Notes under the pieces: model-generated
What the model saw: only the letters and a program-made list of their open reading frames with translations
What the model was told of the DNA's origin: nothing
Databases searched by the model: none
Program-made: the position numbers and the translations under genes
Assembly: GCA_022775085.1 (NCBI GenBank)
Contig: JALFJQ010000014.1
Span: 1 to 64,000, forward strand
From: Clostridiales bacterium
GTDB taxonomy: Bacteria; Bacillota; Clostridia; Oscillospirales; Oscillospiraceae
DNA: 64,000 nt
Direction of reading: 5' to 3'
In this document: positions 23,685-32,538 of the stretch, in pieces
Numbering within the stretch: the stretch's first letter is position 1
Layout: each line of letters starts with the position of its first letter

Positions 23685-25925
23685 TCAGCATTTGGCAACA
23701 AGGTAAAGACTGGAGCCGAAATCTCCCTGATTGCGCTGACCCCGGTCGTAGCCTGTGCCCCGAAACAGCGGAGGCAGAGGAATCCCGTTTTCCAGTGCCC
23801 CGCCGGAGGCGATGACATCCGCCTCTCCTTCCGGGAGGGTGATGTGCCGGTCGGCGATGCGCAGCAGCTGTCCGTTGGGGTCGACGGGCATGGGAACAAC
23901 GTGCTTTAACAGGCTTCCAAACTGTCCGATGCGGATTTTCTGCGACAGGGAAGAAACGCGGAAACGGGCTTCCCGTTCCAGGCCCTTCACCCGCAGCCAT
24001 TCATAGCCCGGTGCGGCGGGCACCAGCGTGTGGAAGACCCCGGCAATCGTGATTTCCCCATTGCTGACCTGCCAGCCGGTGTCCGTCCGGGTGAATCGTC
24101 CGAACTGGAAGATCTCCCGGTAGGTTTTATAAAACGTGATCTGAGTTTGAATTTCCCTGATTTCCACAGGCAGAAGGTGTTTTAAGTCCAATTCGTACCC
24201 CAGACAGCCGAAAAACGCCGCATTCCCCCGGGTGGACAGGGGCGTGGAGCGCAGGGTCTGAGCGTGGGGCGCGGCGGAGACGTGGGCGCCTATGGTGGAC
24301 TGGGGGTAGAGGTAGGAATAGCCGTTCTGGATCCGCAGCCGCTCAATGGGGTCGGTATCGTCGGAAGCCCAGACCTGAGGGCCGAAGCAGAGCATTCCCA
24401 AATCGAAACGGTTTCCGCCGGAGGAGCAGGTTTCCAGCAGGATTTGGGGCCGGGGCGCAAAAATCCGGCGCATTACCTCGTACAGGCCCAAGATAAAGTC
24501 GTGGGCACGGCTTCCCAGGGCGATGGAGTGGCGGTTCATGTCCCACTTGACGTAGGAAATGTCCGCGCTGTCTAAGATGTTGGAGACATTTTCCACGATG
24601 TAGTCCCGGACTTCCGGCTTGGTCAGGTCCAGAAGCAGCTGATTTCTGCCATACACCGGGCCAAATTCGTCGGTCAGCGCCCAGTCCGGGTGGGCGCGGA
24701 ACAGGTCGGAGTCCTCGTTGACGGATTCCGGTTCGAACCATAGGCCAAAGTCCATGCCCAATTCCCTGATCTTCCGGGCCAGTCCGGTGATACCTCCGGG
24801 CAGCTTTTTCGTGTTCACGGTGTAGTCGCCCAGTCCGGCGCGGTCGTCATTTCGGCTCCCGAACCAGCCGTCATCCAGCACGAACAGCTCACAGCCCAGG
24901 TTTTTCGCTTTCCCCGCCAGATCCAGCAGCCGTCGTTGGTTGAAATCGAACATACAGCCCTCCCAGCTGTTGAACAGCACCGGTCTGGGACGGTTTTTCC
25001 AGTACAGGGGGACAACATGATCGGTCACGAATTGATGCATGGCCCGGGACAGGCCGCCAAAGCCCTCAGCAGAGACGCACAGCACCGCCTCCGGTGTCTC
25101 AAAGCGGTCTCCCGGTGCCAGCTCCCGGCAAAACTCCGCCGGGTTCACGCCCTGCATGACCCGGGTCAGCCCTTGCAGGGAGCGCTGAGCGCTGGCGTAG
25201 TGATTCCCGGAGTAGATCAGATTGAAGCCGTAAACCCGGCCCCATTCCTCGTTGGCACCGGGGGCGGACAGCAGAAAGCCGGGATTATTGCGGTGGGAGG
25301 AGGCTCCGGTGCGGCTTTCACAGACCACCTTTGCTTCCTGCACGGGAGTGTCCCGGCGGCCCATTTCCGTAATCCAGCCGCCGTGGAAGGAGGTCAGGGT
25401 ATAGCTTCCGGGCAGATCAAGGCAAAAGCTCATACACTTGCCCAGACGGATAGAGGTATCGCCGGTATTTTCCAACACCGTGCGTCGCACCAGCGCGGTG
25501 GGAAAAAGCGTGTAGTATAGTTTAAGCCTTGCCCCGGGCTGGGTCAGCGTCAGCTCCAGCGTCTGCGTGCCGCCGTGGGCCTGGGGCAGGGCGATTGGTT
25601 CGCTTCCCTCAAAGATCCGACTGTTTTCAAATCGAAAATCCGCGGGCTGACCCAGCAGCTCCAGCGGGGATTCCCGGTAGTCTCCTCTGCCGCTGCCGCT
25701 CCATTCCAGGGCCAGCGCGTCCAGACAGCTGGCGGGATCTTCCTTGTCCAGCAACACGCTGCCGCCCCACCCCAGTCCGGGGCGCAGATTGAGTGCGCCC
25801 GCGTCTGCGGTCTGCACGGGCGGGCCAAAGTACAGGTGCTCAGGGATGCCGTATTGGTTGATCTTTAATAAGTAGGAATAGTGTTCCGTAAACAGGTGGA
25901 ACACACCGTTTTCTGCTATAATCAT
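23685..25925 (-). CDS. GH36 alpha-galactosidase
   Basis: 746 residues from ATG 25925 (GGAGG 7 nt upstream). An N-terminal beta-supersandwich of about 320 residues is followed by the catalytic barrel: FVLDDGWFG, GLWFEPE, nucleophile D462 in VKWDMNR, and the acid/base region WASDDTDPIERL (about 520-530), then SSGGNRFD between them. No signal peptide, so cytoplasmic. It removes alpha-1,6-galactose from melibiose, raffinose or stachyose after uptake. No dedicated transporter sits next to it. Confidence 0.93.
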   Translation of the reverse strand: MIIAENGVFHLFTEHYSYLLKINQYGIPEHLYFGPPVQTADAGALNLRPGLGWGGSVLLDKEDPASCLDALALEWSGSGRGDYRESPLELLGQPADFRFENSRIFEGSEPIALPQAHGGTQTLELTLTQPGARLKLYYTLFPTALVRRTVLENTGDTSIRLGKCMSFCLDLPGSYTLTSFHGGWITEMGRRDTPVQEAKVVCESRTGASSHRNNPGFLLSAPGANEEWGRVYGFNLIYSGNHYASAQRSLQGLTRVMQGVNPAEFCRELAPGDRFETPEAVLCVSAEGFGGLSRAMHQFVTDHVVPLYWKNRPRPVLFNSWEGCMFDFNQRRLLDLAGKAKNLGCELFVLDDGWFGSRNDDRAGLGDYTVNTKKLPGGITGLARKIRELGMDFGLWFEPESVNEDSDLFRAHPDWALTDEFGPVYGRNQLLLDLTKPEVRDYIVENVSNILDSADISYVKWDMNRHSIALGSRAHDFILGLYEVMRRIFAPRPQILLETCSSGGNRFDLGMLCFGPQVWASDDTDPIERLRIQNGYSYLYPQSTIGAHVSAAPHAQTLRSTPLSTRGNAAFFGCLGYELDLKHLLPVEIREIQTQITFYKTYREIFQFGRFTRTDTGWQVSNGEITIAGVFHTLVPAAPGYEWLRVKGLEREARFRVSSLSQKIRIGQFGSLLKHVVPMPVDPNGQLLRIADRHITLPEGEADVIASGGALENGIPLPPLFRGTGYDRGQRNQGDFGSSLYLVAKC

Positions 25926-25989
25926 GAAAATACCTCCATTCTGCGCGTGTAGGGGCGGTCCTGATGCCAATGGGTTAATGTCCCATGCA

Positions 25990-26122
25990 TGTCATTGCGA
26001 ACCAGCGCGCACGCTGGTGTGGCAATCCGTTTCTCCTTTCACAGTCCGATTACACGGAAAAGCTCGGAAATTGCAGCGTTGGGGGAACGGATTGCCACGT
26101 CGCTGCGCTCCTCGCAATGACA
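25990..26122. repeat. 133-bp MITE-like element with terminal inverted repeats
   Basis: Begins TGTCATTGCGAACCAGCGCG and ends with the inverse CGCAATGACA; internal ACGGATTGCCAC marks the inner ends. Related copies are at 48062-48102, 52306-52428 and 62532-62572. Confidence 0.8.
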
Positions 26123-26172
26123 GAATTCTTTTCATCAGTATAAAAAATCCCCTCCGGGATGTCAACTGCTTC

Positions 26173-26201
26173 TTGCTCACCCGGGCGAAGAATGCTATAC
26201 T
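26173..26201 (+). promoter_or_regulatory. Promoter of the second GH13 gene
   Basis: TTGCTC (26173-26178) and TATACT (26196-26201), 17 bp apart. Confidence 0.65.
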
Positions 26202-26222
26202 CATAGTAAGGAGGGATGAATC

Positions 26223-27866
26223 ATGGAACGAAGCCGCTGGTATAAGGACATGGTATTTTATCAGGTTTGGTGCCGCTCTTTTCGCGACGGCAATGGCGAC
26301 GGAATGGGCGATCTGTGGGGTGTGCTGGAAAAGCTGGACTACATCAAAAGCCTGGGCTGCGACGGCATCTGGTTTTCCCCCATCTACCCCTCGCCGGGGG
26401 CGGACTGCGGCTACGACATCTCCGATTATCGGGACATTGCCCCGGAATTCGGCGGCATGGAGGCATTCCGTCAAGTGCTGGATGGTGCCCATGCCCGAGG
26501 TATGAAGGTAATCATGGACTTGGTCGTGAACCACACCAGTGATGAGCACGAATGGTTCCAGAAAAGCCGCCGCCGGATTGAGCCGTATACCGATTACTAC
26601 ATCTGGCGTCCGGCGGGCGAAAACGGGAAGCTCCCCAACAACTGGGACTCCAATTTTGAGGGCAAGGCCTGGACTTACGATGAAGTCCGGGGAGAATACT
26701 ACCTCCACCTGTTTGCCGTCAAGCAGCCCGACCTGAATATGGATAACCCCAAAGTCCGGGAGGAAGTCAAGGACATCATGCGCTTCTGGCTGGAACTGGG
26801 GGTGGACGGCTTCCGGGAGGACGTGATCACCTACATTTCCAAAAAGGAGGGCCTGCCGGACGACCACATCTTCCCCATCTACAAGGGAATGGCCCACTAC
26901 AACCACGGCCCCCACGTCCACGAATATTTAGCCGAGTTCAAGCGGGACGTTCTCGACTATTACGACTGCTTCACCATTGCGGAAGCGCCGCTGGTATGGC
27001 CGAAGCAAGCCCTTCGCTACATCGACGAAAAGAATGGCCAGCTGGATATGATGATCCAGTTTCAGTGTGTGGCCGCTGACTGCCTGTTTACGGACTACAT
27101 CCCAACAAAATTCAGCCTACGGAAAATGAAGCGGGCCTTCTCAAGCTGGCAGTACCGTCTGAGAGGAAAATCCTGGAACGTGCTTTACCTGGAAAACCAC
27201 GACCACCCCCGGATCGTCTCCCGATACGGAAGCGAGAAATTTCAGAAGGAAAGCGCGAAAATGCTGGCGGCCATGTACCTGTTCCAACAGGGCACGCCCT
27301 TCGTCTATCAGGGACAGGAGATCGGCATGACCAACTGGCGGCCTGATGACCCCAAGGCATACCGGGATGTCCAGTCCATCTACAACTATGAGCACAGCAA
27401 GAAGTCTCCCCAAAAGCGGCTGGAAATGCTGTGGCGCAGTTCCCGGGACTCTGCCCGGACACCGGTGCAGTGGGATGACAGTGAAAACGCGGGCTTTTCC
27501 ACAGGAACCCCCTGGATGGCGGTGAATGAGAATTACCGGAAAATCAACGTGGCTCAGCAGGAAAACGACCCGGATTCCGTTCTGAATTTCTACCGCAAGG
27601 CCATTCGCTTGCGGAAAAGCCTGTCCTGCGTACGTAACGGCATCTATCGGGAGTACCGGCACTGGTCAGGGAAGCTGTACCTGTATTCCATGAAGGACAA
27701 GCGCCAGACCATTCTGGTGGTGTGTTCCTTCTCTGATAAGGAACTGCCTTTCAAGGCTCCGGCGGGATTCATTCTGGCGGACGGGGAGAAAATTCTTGGA
27801 AATTACCGAAATTCCGACGAGGAGACCCTGAATCCTTACGAATGCAGAGTGTATCTTTGGAAATAA
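26223..27866 (+). CDS. GH13 alpha-glucosidase-family enzyme
   Basis: 547 residues, cytoplasmic. Catalytic triad: D200 in GFREDVIT, E254 in IAEAP, D327 in ENHDHPR. NHTSDEHEWF, KQPDLNMDNP and the C-terminal beta domain are as in oligo-1,6-glucosidases and trehalose-6-phosphate hydrolases. The nucleophile is again followed by Val, but is preceded by Glu where the first GH13 protein has Met, and E254 sits in AEAP rather than GETP. The two are clearly paralogues of different specificity. This one has no transporter or regulator beside it and forms its own unit. Confidence 0.88.
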   Translation: MERSRWYKDMVFYQVWCRSFRDGNGDGMGDLWGVLEKLDYIKSLGCDGIWFSPIYPSPGADCGYDISDYRDIAPEFGGMEAFRQVLDGAHARGMKVIMDLVVNHTSDEHEWFQKSRRRIEPYTDYYIWRPAGENGKLPNNWDSNFEGKAWTYDEVRGEYYLHLFAVKQPDLNMDNPKVREEVKDIMRFWLELGVDGFREDVITYISKKEGLPDDHIFPIYKGMAHYNHGPHVHEYLAEFKRDVLDYYDCFTIAEAPLVWPKQALRYIDEKNGQLDMMIQFQCVAADCLFTDYIPTKFSLRKMKRAFSSWQYRLRGKSWNVLYLENHDHPRIVSRYGSEKFQKESAKMLAAMYLFQQGTPFVYQGQEIGMTNWRPDDPKAYRDVQSIYNYEHSKKSPQKRLEMLWRSSRDSARTPVQWDDSENAGFSTGTPWMAVNENYRKINVAQQENDPDSVLNFYRKAIRLRKSLSCVRNGIYREYRHWSGKLYLYSMKDKRQTILVVCSFSDKELPFKAPAGFILADGEKILGNYRNSDEETLNPYECRVYLWK

Positions 27867-27870
27867 GAAC

Positions 27871-27898
27871 AGGGCAGCCCAGACCGGGCTGCCCTTTA
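27871..27898. terminator. Terminator between convergent GH13 and hisS genes
   Basis: AGGGCAGCCC/CGGGCTGCCCT hairpin with T-rich sequence on both sides. Confidence 0.8.
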
Positions 27899-27907
27899 TG
27901 CTATTCT

Positions 27908-27935
27908 GTAGGGCGGGGTCATGACCCCGCCCTAC
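27908..27935. repeat. 28-bp perfect palindrome (GGCGGGGTCATGACCCCGCC)
   Basis: A perfect palindrome centred at 27921/27922. An imperfect sibling is at 43572-43595, so it is a dispersed unit that may double as the hisS terminator. Confidence 0.75.
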
Positions 27936-27937
27936 GA

Positions 27938-29293
27938 TCACTTTTCCAGAATGACAGCGCAGTCGGTTTCCGCCAGCGCGTTTTTGATATAAGCGGCGGC
28001 ATCGGCGGGGGAGAGCTTGACCTGCTCACCCGTGGCCATATTCTTCACGGAGCACACACCCTCGGCAATCTCGTCCTCGCCCAGAAGAACAGCGAAGGGA
28101 ACTTCCAGCTTGTTGGCGTAGGCCATTTTCTGCTTGAACTTCTTCTGCTCGCCATACAGCTGTACCCGCAGGCCGGCGGAACGGATGGTCTCCGCCACCG
28201 CGATGGCAGCGGCGGGATTGTCCGTCATGGGCAGCACCAAGGCATCTGCGGGAGCGCTGGGCAGGGCGGGATTCAGCAGGCCCTGCTCGTCCAGAACGTA
28301 GAACAGTCTCGTCAGACCGATGGAAATGCCCACGCCGGGCAGGGGCTTGTCGATGTAGTAGCCCGCCAGATTGTCGTAGCGGCCGCCGGAACAGACGGAG
28401 CCGATCTCCGGGTGGTCAAGGAGTGTGGTCTCGTAGACGGTGCCGGTGTAGTAGTCCAGGCCCCGGGCGATGGTCAGGTCAACGGCAAAATTGGCTTCCG
28501 GCACGCCAAAGGCGGTGAGGTTCGCGGTGACAGCCTTCAACTCCCCGAGACCCTGATCGAACATCTCATTGCGCCCGGCGTAGCCATCCAGCGCGGCCAG
28601 AACCTCCGCGTTGGTGCCGGTGATGGCGATGAATTTAAGAATCTCGTCCGCCTGTTCGCCTGTCAGACCACAGTCCTCCAGCAGAATAACCTTGACCTTC
28701 TCCGCGCCGATCTTGTCCAGCTTGTCCACGGTGCGCATAATGTCGCCGCTCTTTTCGGAAAGGCCCAGCATGGCGTAGAAACCGTTCAGGATTTTGCGGT
28801 TATTCACCCGAATCTGGAATCGGCTCAGGCCGAAGCCCCGGAAGACCTTGTAGATGATGGCGGGAATCTCCGCCTCGTTGAGGATGTCCAGCTTGCCGTC
28901 GCCGATGATGTCGATGTCCGCCTGATAGAATTCCCGGAATCGGCCCCGCTGGGCACGCTCACCCCGGTAGACCTTGCTGATCTGAAAGCGGCGGAAGGGG
29001 AAAGCCAGTTCATTGTAGTGCAGGGCCACATATTTTGCCAGGGGCACCGTCAGGTCGAACCGCAGAGCCAGGTCGCTGTCGCCCTTCTGAAAGCGGTAGA
29101 TCTGCTTTTCCGTCTCACCGCCGCCCTTTGCAAGCAGAATCTGGGCATCCTCGATGACGGGGGTGTCCAGAGGGGCAAAGCCATAGGAAGCGTAGGTGGT
29201 ACGCAGAATCTCCATCATTTTCTCAAAGCGGATCTGCTTGCCGGGCAGCAGCTCCATAAAACCGGACAAAGTCCGGGGCTTAATAATTTCCAT
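27938..29293 (-). CDS. hisS: Histidyl-tRNA synthetase
   Basis: 451 residues with ATG 29293. Class II motif 2 FQISKVYRGERAQRGRFREF (about 102-121), the histidine-binding ARGLDYYTGTVYE (about 275-287), motif 3 GVGISIGLTRL, and a C-terminal anticodon-binding domain. The N-terminus starts IKPRTLSGFMELLP, typical of Clostridia. It charges tRNA-His. Monocistronic; the upstream gap is filled by a low-complexity repeat, and no T-box was recognised. Confidence 0.95.
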   Translation of the reverse strand: MEIIKPRTLSGFMELLPGKQIRFEKMMEILRTTYASYGFAPLDTPVIEDAQILLAKGGGETEKQIYRFQKGDSDLALRFDLTVPLAKYVALHYNELAFPFRRFQISKVYRGERAQRGRFREFYQADIDIIGDGKLDILNEAEIPAIIYKVFRGFGLSRFQIRVNNRKILNGFYAMLGLSEKSGDIMRTVDKLDKIGAEKVKVILLEDCGLTGEQADEILKFIAITGTNAEVLAALDGYAGRNEMFDQGLGELKAVTANLTAFGVPEANFAVDLTIARGLDYYTGTVYETTLLDHPEIGSVCSGGRYDNLAGYYIDKPLPGVGISIGLTRLFYVLDEQGLLNPALPSAPADALVLPMTDNPAAAIAVAETIRSAGLRVQLYGEQKKFKQKMAYANKLEVPFAVLLGEDEIAEGVCSVKNMATGEQVKLSPADAAAYIKNALAETDCAVILEK

Positions 29294-29317
29294 GTGAATC
29301 TCTCCAATCTGTTTTTA

Positions 29318-29400
29318 GATACAAGATAGAAGATACAAGATAGAAGATAGCGCCAAAATCAGGTATATCTAGTATCTTGTATCTCGTATCTTTAGTATCT
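29318..29400. repeat. Low-complexity inverted repeat (GATACAAGATAGAA type)
   Basis: GATACAAGATAGAA is repeated twice at the left, and the right half carries the complement (TATCTTGTATC twice). It forms a long hairpin between hisS and mgsA and overlaps the last few codons of mgsA. Confidence 0.7.
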
Positions 29401-29805
29401 ATTTTTGCTGTGCAGCATTTCCCGCCAATCCAAATCGCCTCGCTGCAGACCCATGATGAGCATCTCGGCGGAGGCCAGGTTGGTGGCGATGGGCACATTC
29501 TGCTTGTCACAGTGCCGGATGGTCTCGATCATCTGGCTGTCGTCCCAAGGCTCGGTGGTGTTGGGATCCGTAAACAGCAGAACGAGGTCGATCTCATTGT
29601 AGGCGATGCGGGCGTTGATCTGCTGGTGACCGCCCTGCTTATGGGACAGCAGCAGGGTAATGGGCAGGCCAGTATTGTCGGCAATGAGTCTGCCGGTGGT
29701 GGCGGTGGCGTAGAGGTTGTGCTTCATCAGCACACTCTTGTAGGCGGTACAGAACTGAACCATCAATTCCTTCTTCTTATCGTGCGCCAGAAATGCGATG
29801 TTCAC
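29392..29805 (-). CDS. mgsA: Methylglyoxal synthase
   Basis: 137 residues. GTG 29805 (MNIAFLAHDKKK) is preferred to an upstream in-frame GTG because AAGGAG lies 8 nt before it. Active-site landmarks: HDKK near the start, TTGRL at about 37-41, LLSHKQGGHQQI and LLFTDPNTTEPWDDS. It converts dihydroxyacetone phosphate to methylglyoxal, a bypass used when phosphate is scarce or sugar flux is high. The adjacent minD gene upstream, on the same strand, is an arrangement I have seen in other Clostridia. Confidence 0.93.
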   Translation of the reverse strand: MNIAFLAHDKKKELMVQFCTAYKSVLMKHNLYATATTGRLIADNTGLPITLLLSHKQGGHQQINARIAYNEIDLVLLFTDPNTTEPWDDSQMIETIRHCDKQNVPIATNLASAEMLIMGLQRGDLDWREMLHSKNRY

Positions 29806-29845
29806 AGCGGTCACTCCTTTTTTATATGTATGTCACAGCATTGAT

Positions 29846-30607
29846 TTATCGTAAGGCAATCGGCTCATGGAAGCCCTGAACCCGCTTGGCGATCCGCCGA
29901 CAGGCTTTGGCAGCGGGACAACGGGGGGCATAGCGCAGAAGGGGCTTGCCGAAGGAAGCCGCCAGCGTCACACAGGGGTCCTCCGGGATAATGCCTGCCA
30001 GAGGCAGGCCGGCATCGTCCATAACATCGTCAATGGTGATGCGCACGGTGCTGAGCATCTCCCGGTCCACCCGGTTGACGATGAGCCGCACATCCTGCTT
30101 TCCCTGAAGTTCCAGCAGCTCCCCAACCCGGGCGGCATCCCGCACGGAGGCAGGGCCGAAGCCGGTCACCAGCAGAAAGCGGCCGGCGGCGGCAGAGACC
30201 AGCCGGAAGCCGGCATCCACACCGGCGGGAGAATCCAGCAGCACGAAGTCGAATTCCTGCCGGGCCTGCCGGAGCATGGCGCAGAAAGCGCCTACGTCAA
30301 TTCGCTCCACCGGGCAGTTCATGGGTGCGGTGAGGAAGAACAGCGAAGGATACAGCGGGTGCCGGGCAGCCTGGCTCAGGTCGTAGCTCCCGCTGACAAC
30401 GTCCAGAAAGGACAGGGCGCAGCCGTCAGCCAGTCCCAGAGAAATATCCAGATTCCGAAGTCCCACATCGCAGTCCACGCACAGGACTTTTCTCCCAGCT
30501 TCTGCCAGAGCGGAGGCGATCCCTGCGCAAACGGAAGTTTTTCCGGTTCCGCCCTTGCCGGACAGCACAGCCAGCACTTCGCCCAAGCCGAATCTCCCCC
30601 ATTCCAT
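29846..30607 (-). CDS. minD: MinD/ParA-type ATPase
   Basis: 253 residues. Deviant Walker A GKGGTGKTS with the signature lysine (about 17-25), switch I CDVGLRNLD, switch II LLDSPAGVDAGF. A basic helix near the C-terminus (CRRIAKRVQGF) could be the membrane-targeting sequence of MinD. The usual partners minC and minE are not in the window, so the MinD role in division-site selection is probable and not certain. GGGAG precedes ATG 30607. Confidence 0.82.
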   Translation of the reverse strand: MEWGRFGLGEVLAVLSGKGGTGKTSVCAGIASALAEAGRKVLCVDCDVGLRNLDISLGLADGCALSFLDVVSGSYDLSQAARHPLYPSLFFLTAPMNCPVERIDVGAFCAMLRQARQEFDFVLLDSPAGVDAGFRLVSAAAGRFLLVTGFGPASVRDAARVGELLELQGKQDVRLIVNRVDREMLSTVRITIDDVMDDAGLPLAGIIPEDPCVTLAASFGKPLLRYAPRCPAAKACRRIAKRVQGFHEPIALR

Positions 30608-30618
30608 AGTTTGCTCCC

Positions 30619-30647
30619 ATTATACAGATAATTCGCACAAATTGCAA
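30619..30647 (-). promoter_or_regulatory. Promoter of minD
   Basis: TTGCAA (30642-30647) and TATAAT (30619-30624) on the minus strand, 17 bp apart and 12 bp before the start codon, so the leader is very short. Confidence 0.75.
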
Positions 30648-30792
30648 GGGGAAAATCACTACTTTTGAAAACTTTTTCATCAAAATAAACAAAAGTTATG
30701 ACAATAATAACCATAATACAATGACACTGGGCATTTCCCCAGGCTCCTCCCTCCGGGACAGACAAAAAAAGCGCCGTGCCGGCAAAAAGGGG

Positions 30793-30821
30793 TTGCGCAG
30801 GTAGAAAAACTGAGCTATAAT
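30793..30821 (+). promoter_or_regulatory. Promoter of pta
   Basis: TTGCGC (30793-30798) and TATAAT (30816-30821), 17 bp apart. Confidence 0.8.
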
Positions 30822-30871
30822 TAAATTGTAAAAATACGGGCGTATGCCCGATAATTGGAGGAATGATTCCC

Positions 30872-31870
30872 ATGTTCAATGCTATGATCGAAACTCTGAA
30901 GGCGAATCCCCGCAAGATCGTATTTACCGAGGGCCATGATGCCCGTATTCTGGAAGCCACCGACCGTCTGGTCAAGGGCGGCTTCCTGACTCCCATCCTG
31001 ATCGGCAACGTGGACGAGGTCAAGGCCAACGCCGCCAAGGGCGGCTTCAACATCGACGGTGTCGAGATCATCGACCCCCTGACCTACGAAGGCATGGATG
31101 CCATGGTCGAGAAGATGGTGGAGCTGCGCAAGGGCAAGATGTCCGCTGAGGACTGCCGCAAGGCGCTTAGCAAGGGCAACTACTTCGGCACCATGCTGGT
31201 GAAGATGGGCTACGCCGACTCTCTGCTGGGCGGCGCTACCTACTCCACCGCCGACACCGTGCGTCCCGCTCTGCAGCTGGTCAAGACCAAGAAGGGCGCT
31301 CATCTGGTGTCCTCCTGCTTCATTCTGGTTCGGGGCGAGGAGAAGTTGGCCATGGGCGACTGCGCCATCAACCTGAGCTACGAGGATAGCGTTGACAAGG
31401 ACGGCAACGTGACTCTGACCGCTGCCCAGAAGCTGGCTGAGGTTGCCATCGAGACCGCCAAGACTGCCAAGGTTTTCGGCATCGACCCCAAGGTCGCCAT
31501 GCTGAGCTTCTCCACCAACGGCTCCGGCAAGGGCGGCACCGTCAAGCTGAGCCACGATGCCACCGCCGTTGCCAAGGAAATGGCTCCCGATCTGCTGATT
31601 GACGGCGAGATGCAGTTCGACGCCGCTGTTGCTCCCGAGGTGGGCCAGCTGAAGTTCCCCGGCTCTCCCGTGGCAGGCTACGCCAACACCTTCATCTTCC
31701 CCACCATCGAGGCAGGCAACATCGGCTACAAGATCGCCCAGCGTCTGGGCGGCTTCGAGGCCTACGGCCCCATCCTGCAGGGTCTGGCTGCTCCCATCAA
31801 CGACCTGTCCCGTGGCTGCAACGCCGACGAGGTCTACAAGATGGCCATCATTACCGCTGCCCTCGTGTAA
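30872..31870 (+). CDS. pta: Phosphate acetyltransferase
   Basis: 332 residues, starting at ATG 30872 because GGAGG overlaps the earlier in-frame ATG at 30863. Family blocks: KIVFTEGHDARILEA, GGATYSTADTVRPALQ, VAMLSFSTNGSGKG and YKIAQRLGGFEAYGPILQGL. It is the short form, without the N-terminal regulatory domain. It converts acetyl-CoA to acetyl phosphate for ATP and acetate formation. The expected partner ackA is not in the window. Codon use is strongly biased, suggesting high expression. Confidence 0.94.
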   Translation: MFNAMIETLKANPRKIVFTEGHDARILEATDRLVKGGFLTPILIGNVDEVKANAAKGGFNIDGVEIIDPLTYEGMDAMVEKMVELRKGKMSAEDCRKALSKGNYFGTMLVKMGYADSLLGGATYSTADTVRPALQLVKTKKGAHLVSSCFILVRGEEKLAMGDCAINLSYEDSVDKDGNVTLTAAQKLAEVAIETAKTAKVFGIDPKVAMLSFSTNGSGKGGTVKLSHDATAVAKEMAPDLLIDGEMQFDAAVAPEVGQLKFPGSPVAGYANTFIFPTIEAGNIGYKIAQRLGGFEAYGPILQGLAAPINDLSRGCNADEVYKMAIITAALV

Positions 31871-31914
31871 GTCGGCATGGCCGACAGCCAATGCATTACG
31901 AACCCAGTCGGTGG

Positions 31915-31949
31915 TCGTTACACCATTGGGTTCTGCTCGGTATCGTTAC
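31915..31949. repeat. 35-bp dispersed repeat, copy 2 (inverted)
   Basis: TCGTTACACCATTGGG...GCTCGGTATCGTTAC, the reverse complement of the pattern at 22467-22501. Confidence 0.7.
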
Positions 31950-31970
31950 ATTTTCGAATAATGGCAAACA

Positions 31971-31998
31971 GGCCGTCCCGTTTGGGGCGGCCCGTTTC
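31971..31998 (+). terminator. Terminator of pta
   Basis: GGCCGTCCC/GGGGCGGCC hairpin followed by CGTTTCATTTATT; 100 bp past the stop, after the dispersed repeat. Confidence 0.7.
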
Positions 31999-32191
31999 AT
32001 TTATTCTTTGTTCTGTGCAGGTGCCGATTTACCAACATTCGCAGAAAATAACACCTGCGCTGCGCGATAATGACACGCTTATATTCCCCGCACCCCTCGC
32101 ACAATTCATAGTCCCAACTCAGAATGTACGCTTCCTCAGGGTAATCGGTTTCGTTCAGTTCATTCCAGCAGGATACGCAGAATTCAGCCAC
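31997..32191 (-). CDS. Small zinc-ribbon-like protein
   Basis: 64 residues from GTG 32191, with GAGGTGATC upstream. Two cysteine pairs, CVSC (5-8) and CEGC (31-34), suggest one zinc site. The C-terminus is basic. It is divergent from the XRE regulator 84 bp away, an arrangement often seen for small phage- or element-derived regulators. Function unknown. Confidence 0.6.
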   Translation of the reverse strand: MAEFCVSCWNELNETDYPEEAYILSWDYELCEGCGEYKRVIIAQRRCYFLRMLVNRHLHRTKNK

Positions 32192-32275
32192 TCAGATCAC
32201 CTCTTTGAGATTATAGGTCAAAATCACCCTAATTTCAATAGGGAATTCTGACATAATATTCTCAGGTGATGAAAA

Positions 32276-32500
32276 ATGAGCCGAATCCGGGATTTACGGA
32301 AAGAAAAGGGCTATACGCAGGTTAAAATCCAGATGCTGACGGGGATCGACCAGAGCGATTATTCCAAAATCGAGAGTGGAAAACGGTACTTTACCTTCGA
32401 GCAGTGCCGTAAGCTTGCCATTGCGCTGGACACCAGTATGGATTATCTGGCAGGGCTGACGGACGAGAAAAAGCCCTATCCCCGCAAGAATAACGAATAA
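32276..32500 (+). CDS. XRE-family transcriptional regulator
   Basis: 74 residues, essentially one helix-turn-helix domain: IRDLRKEKGYTQVKIQMLTGIDQSDYSKIESGKR, then ALDTSMDYLAGLTD. The start ATG 32276 has AGGTGA upstream. Its own terminator follows. It may control the divergent zinc-ribbon gene; targets are not visible. Confidence 0.85.
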   Translation: MSRIRDLRKEKGYTQVKIQMLTGIDQSDYSKIESGKRYFTFEQCRKLAIALDTSMDYLAGLTDEKKPYPRKNNE

Positions 32501-32503
32501 AAT

Positions 32504-32530
32504 GCGCCGCAGCGGATGCTGCGGCGCTTT
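32504..32530. terminator. Terminator between convergent XRE and rubrerythrin genes
   Basis: GCGCCGCAGC/GCTGCGGCGC stem with 4-nt loop then TTT; A-rich on the other side, so it can serve both strands. Confidence 0.85.
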
Positions 32531-32538
32531 GCGTATGC

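Noticed and set aside
29294-29400. T-box leader for hisS
   Set aside because: The sequence is a low-complexity inverted repeat without the T-box GGGTGG-type bulge or specifier loop.
29846-30607. ParA plasmid-partition role for the ATPase
   Set aside because: It sits next to mgsA as clostridial minD genes do, has a basic C-terminal helix, and no parB is nearby.
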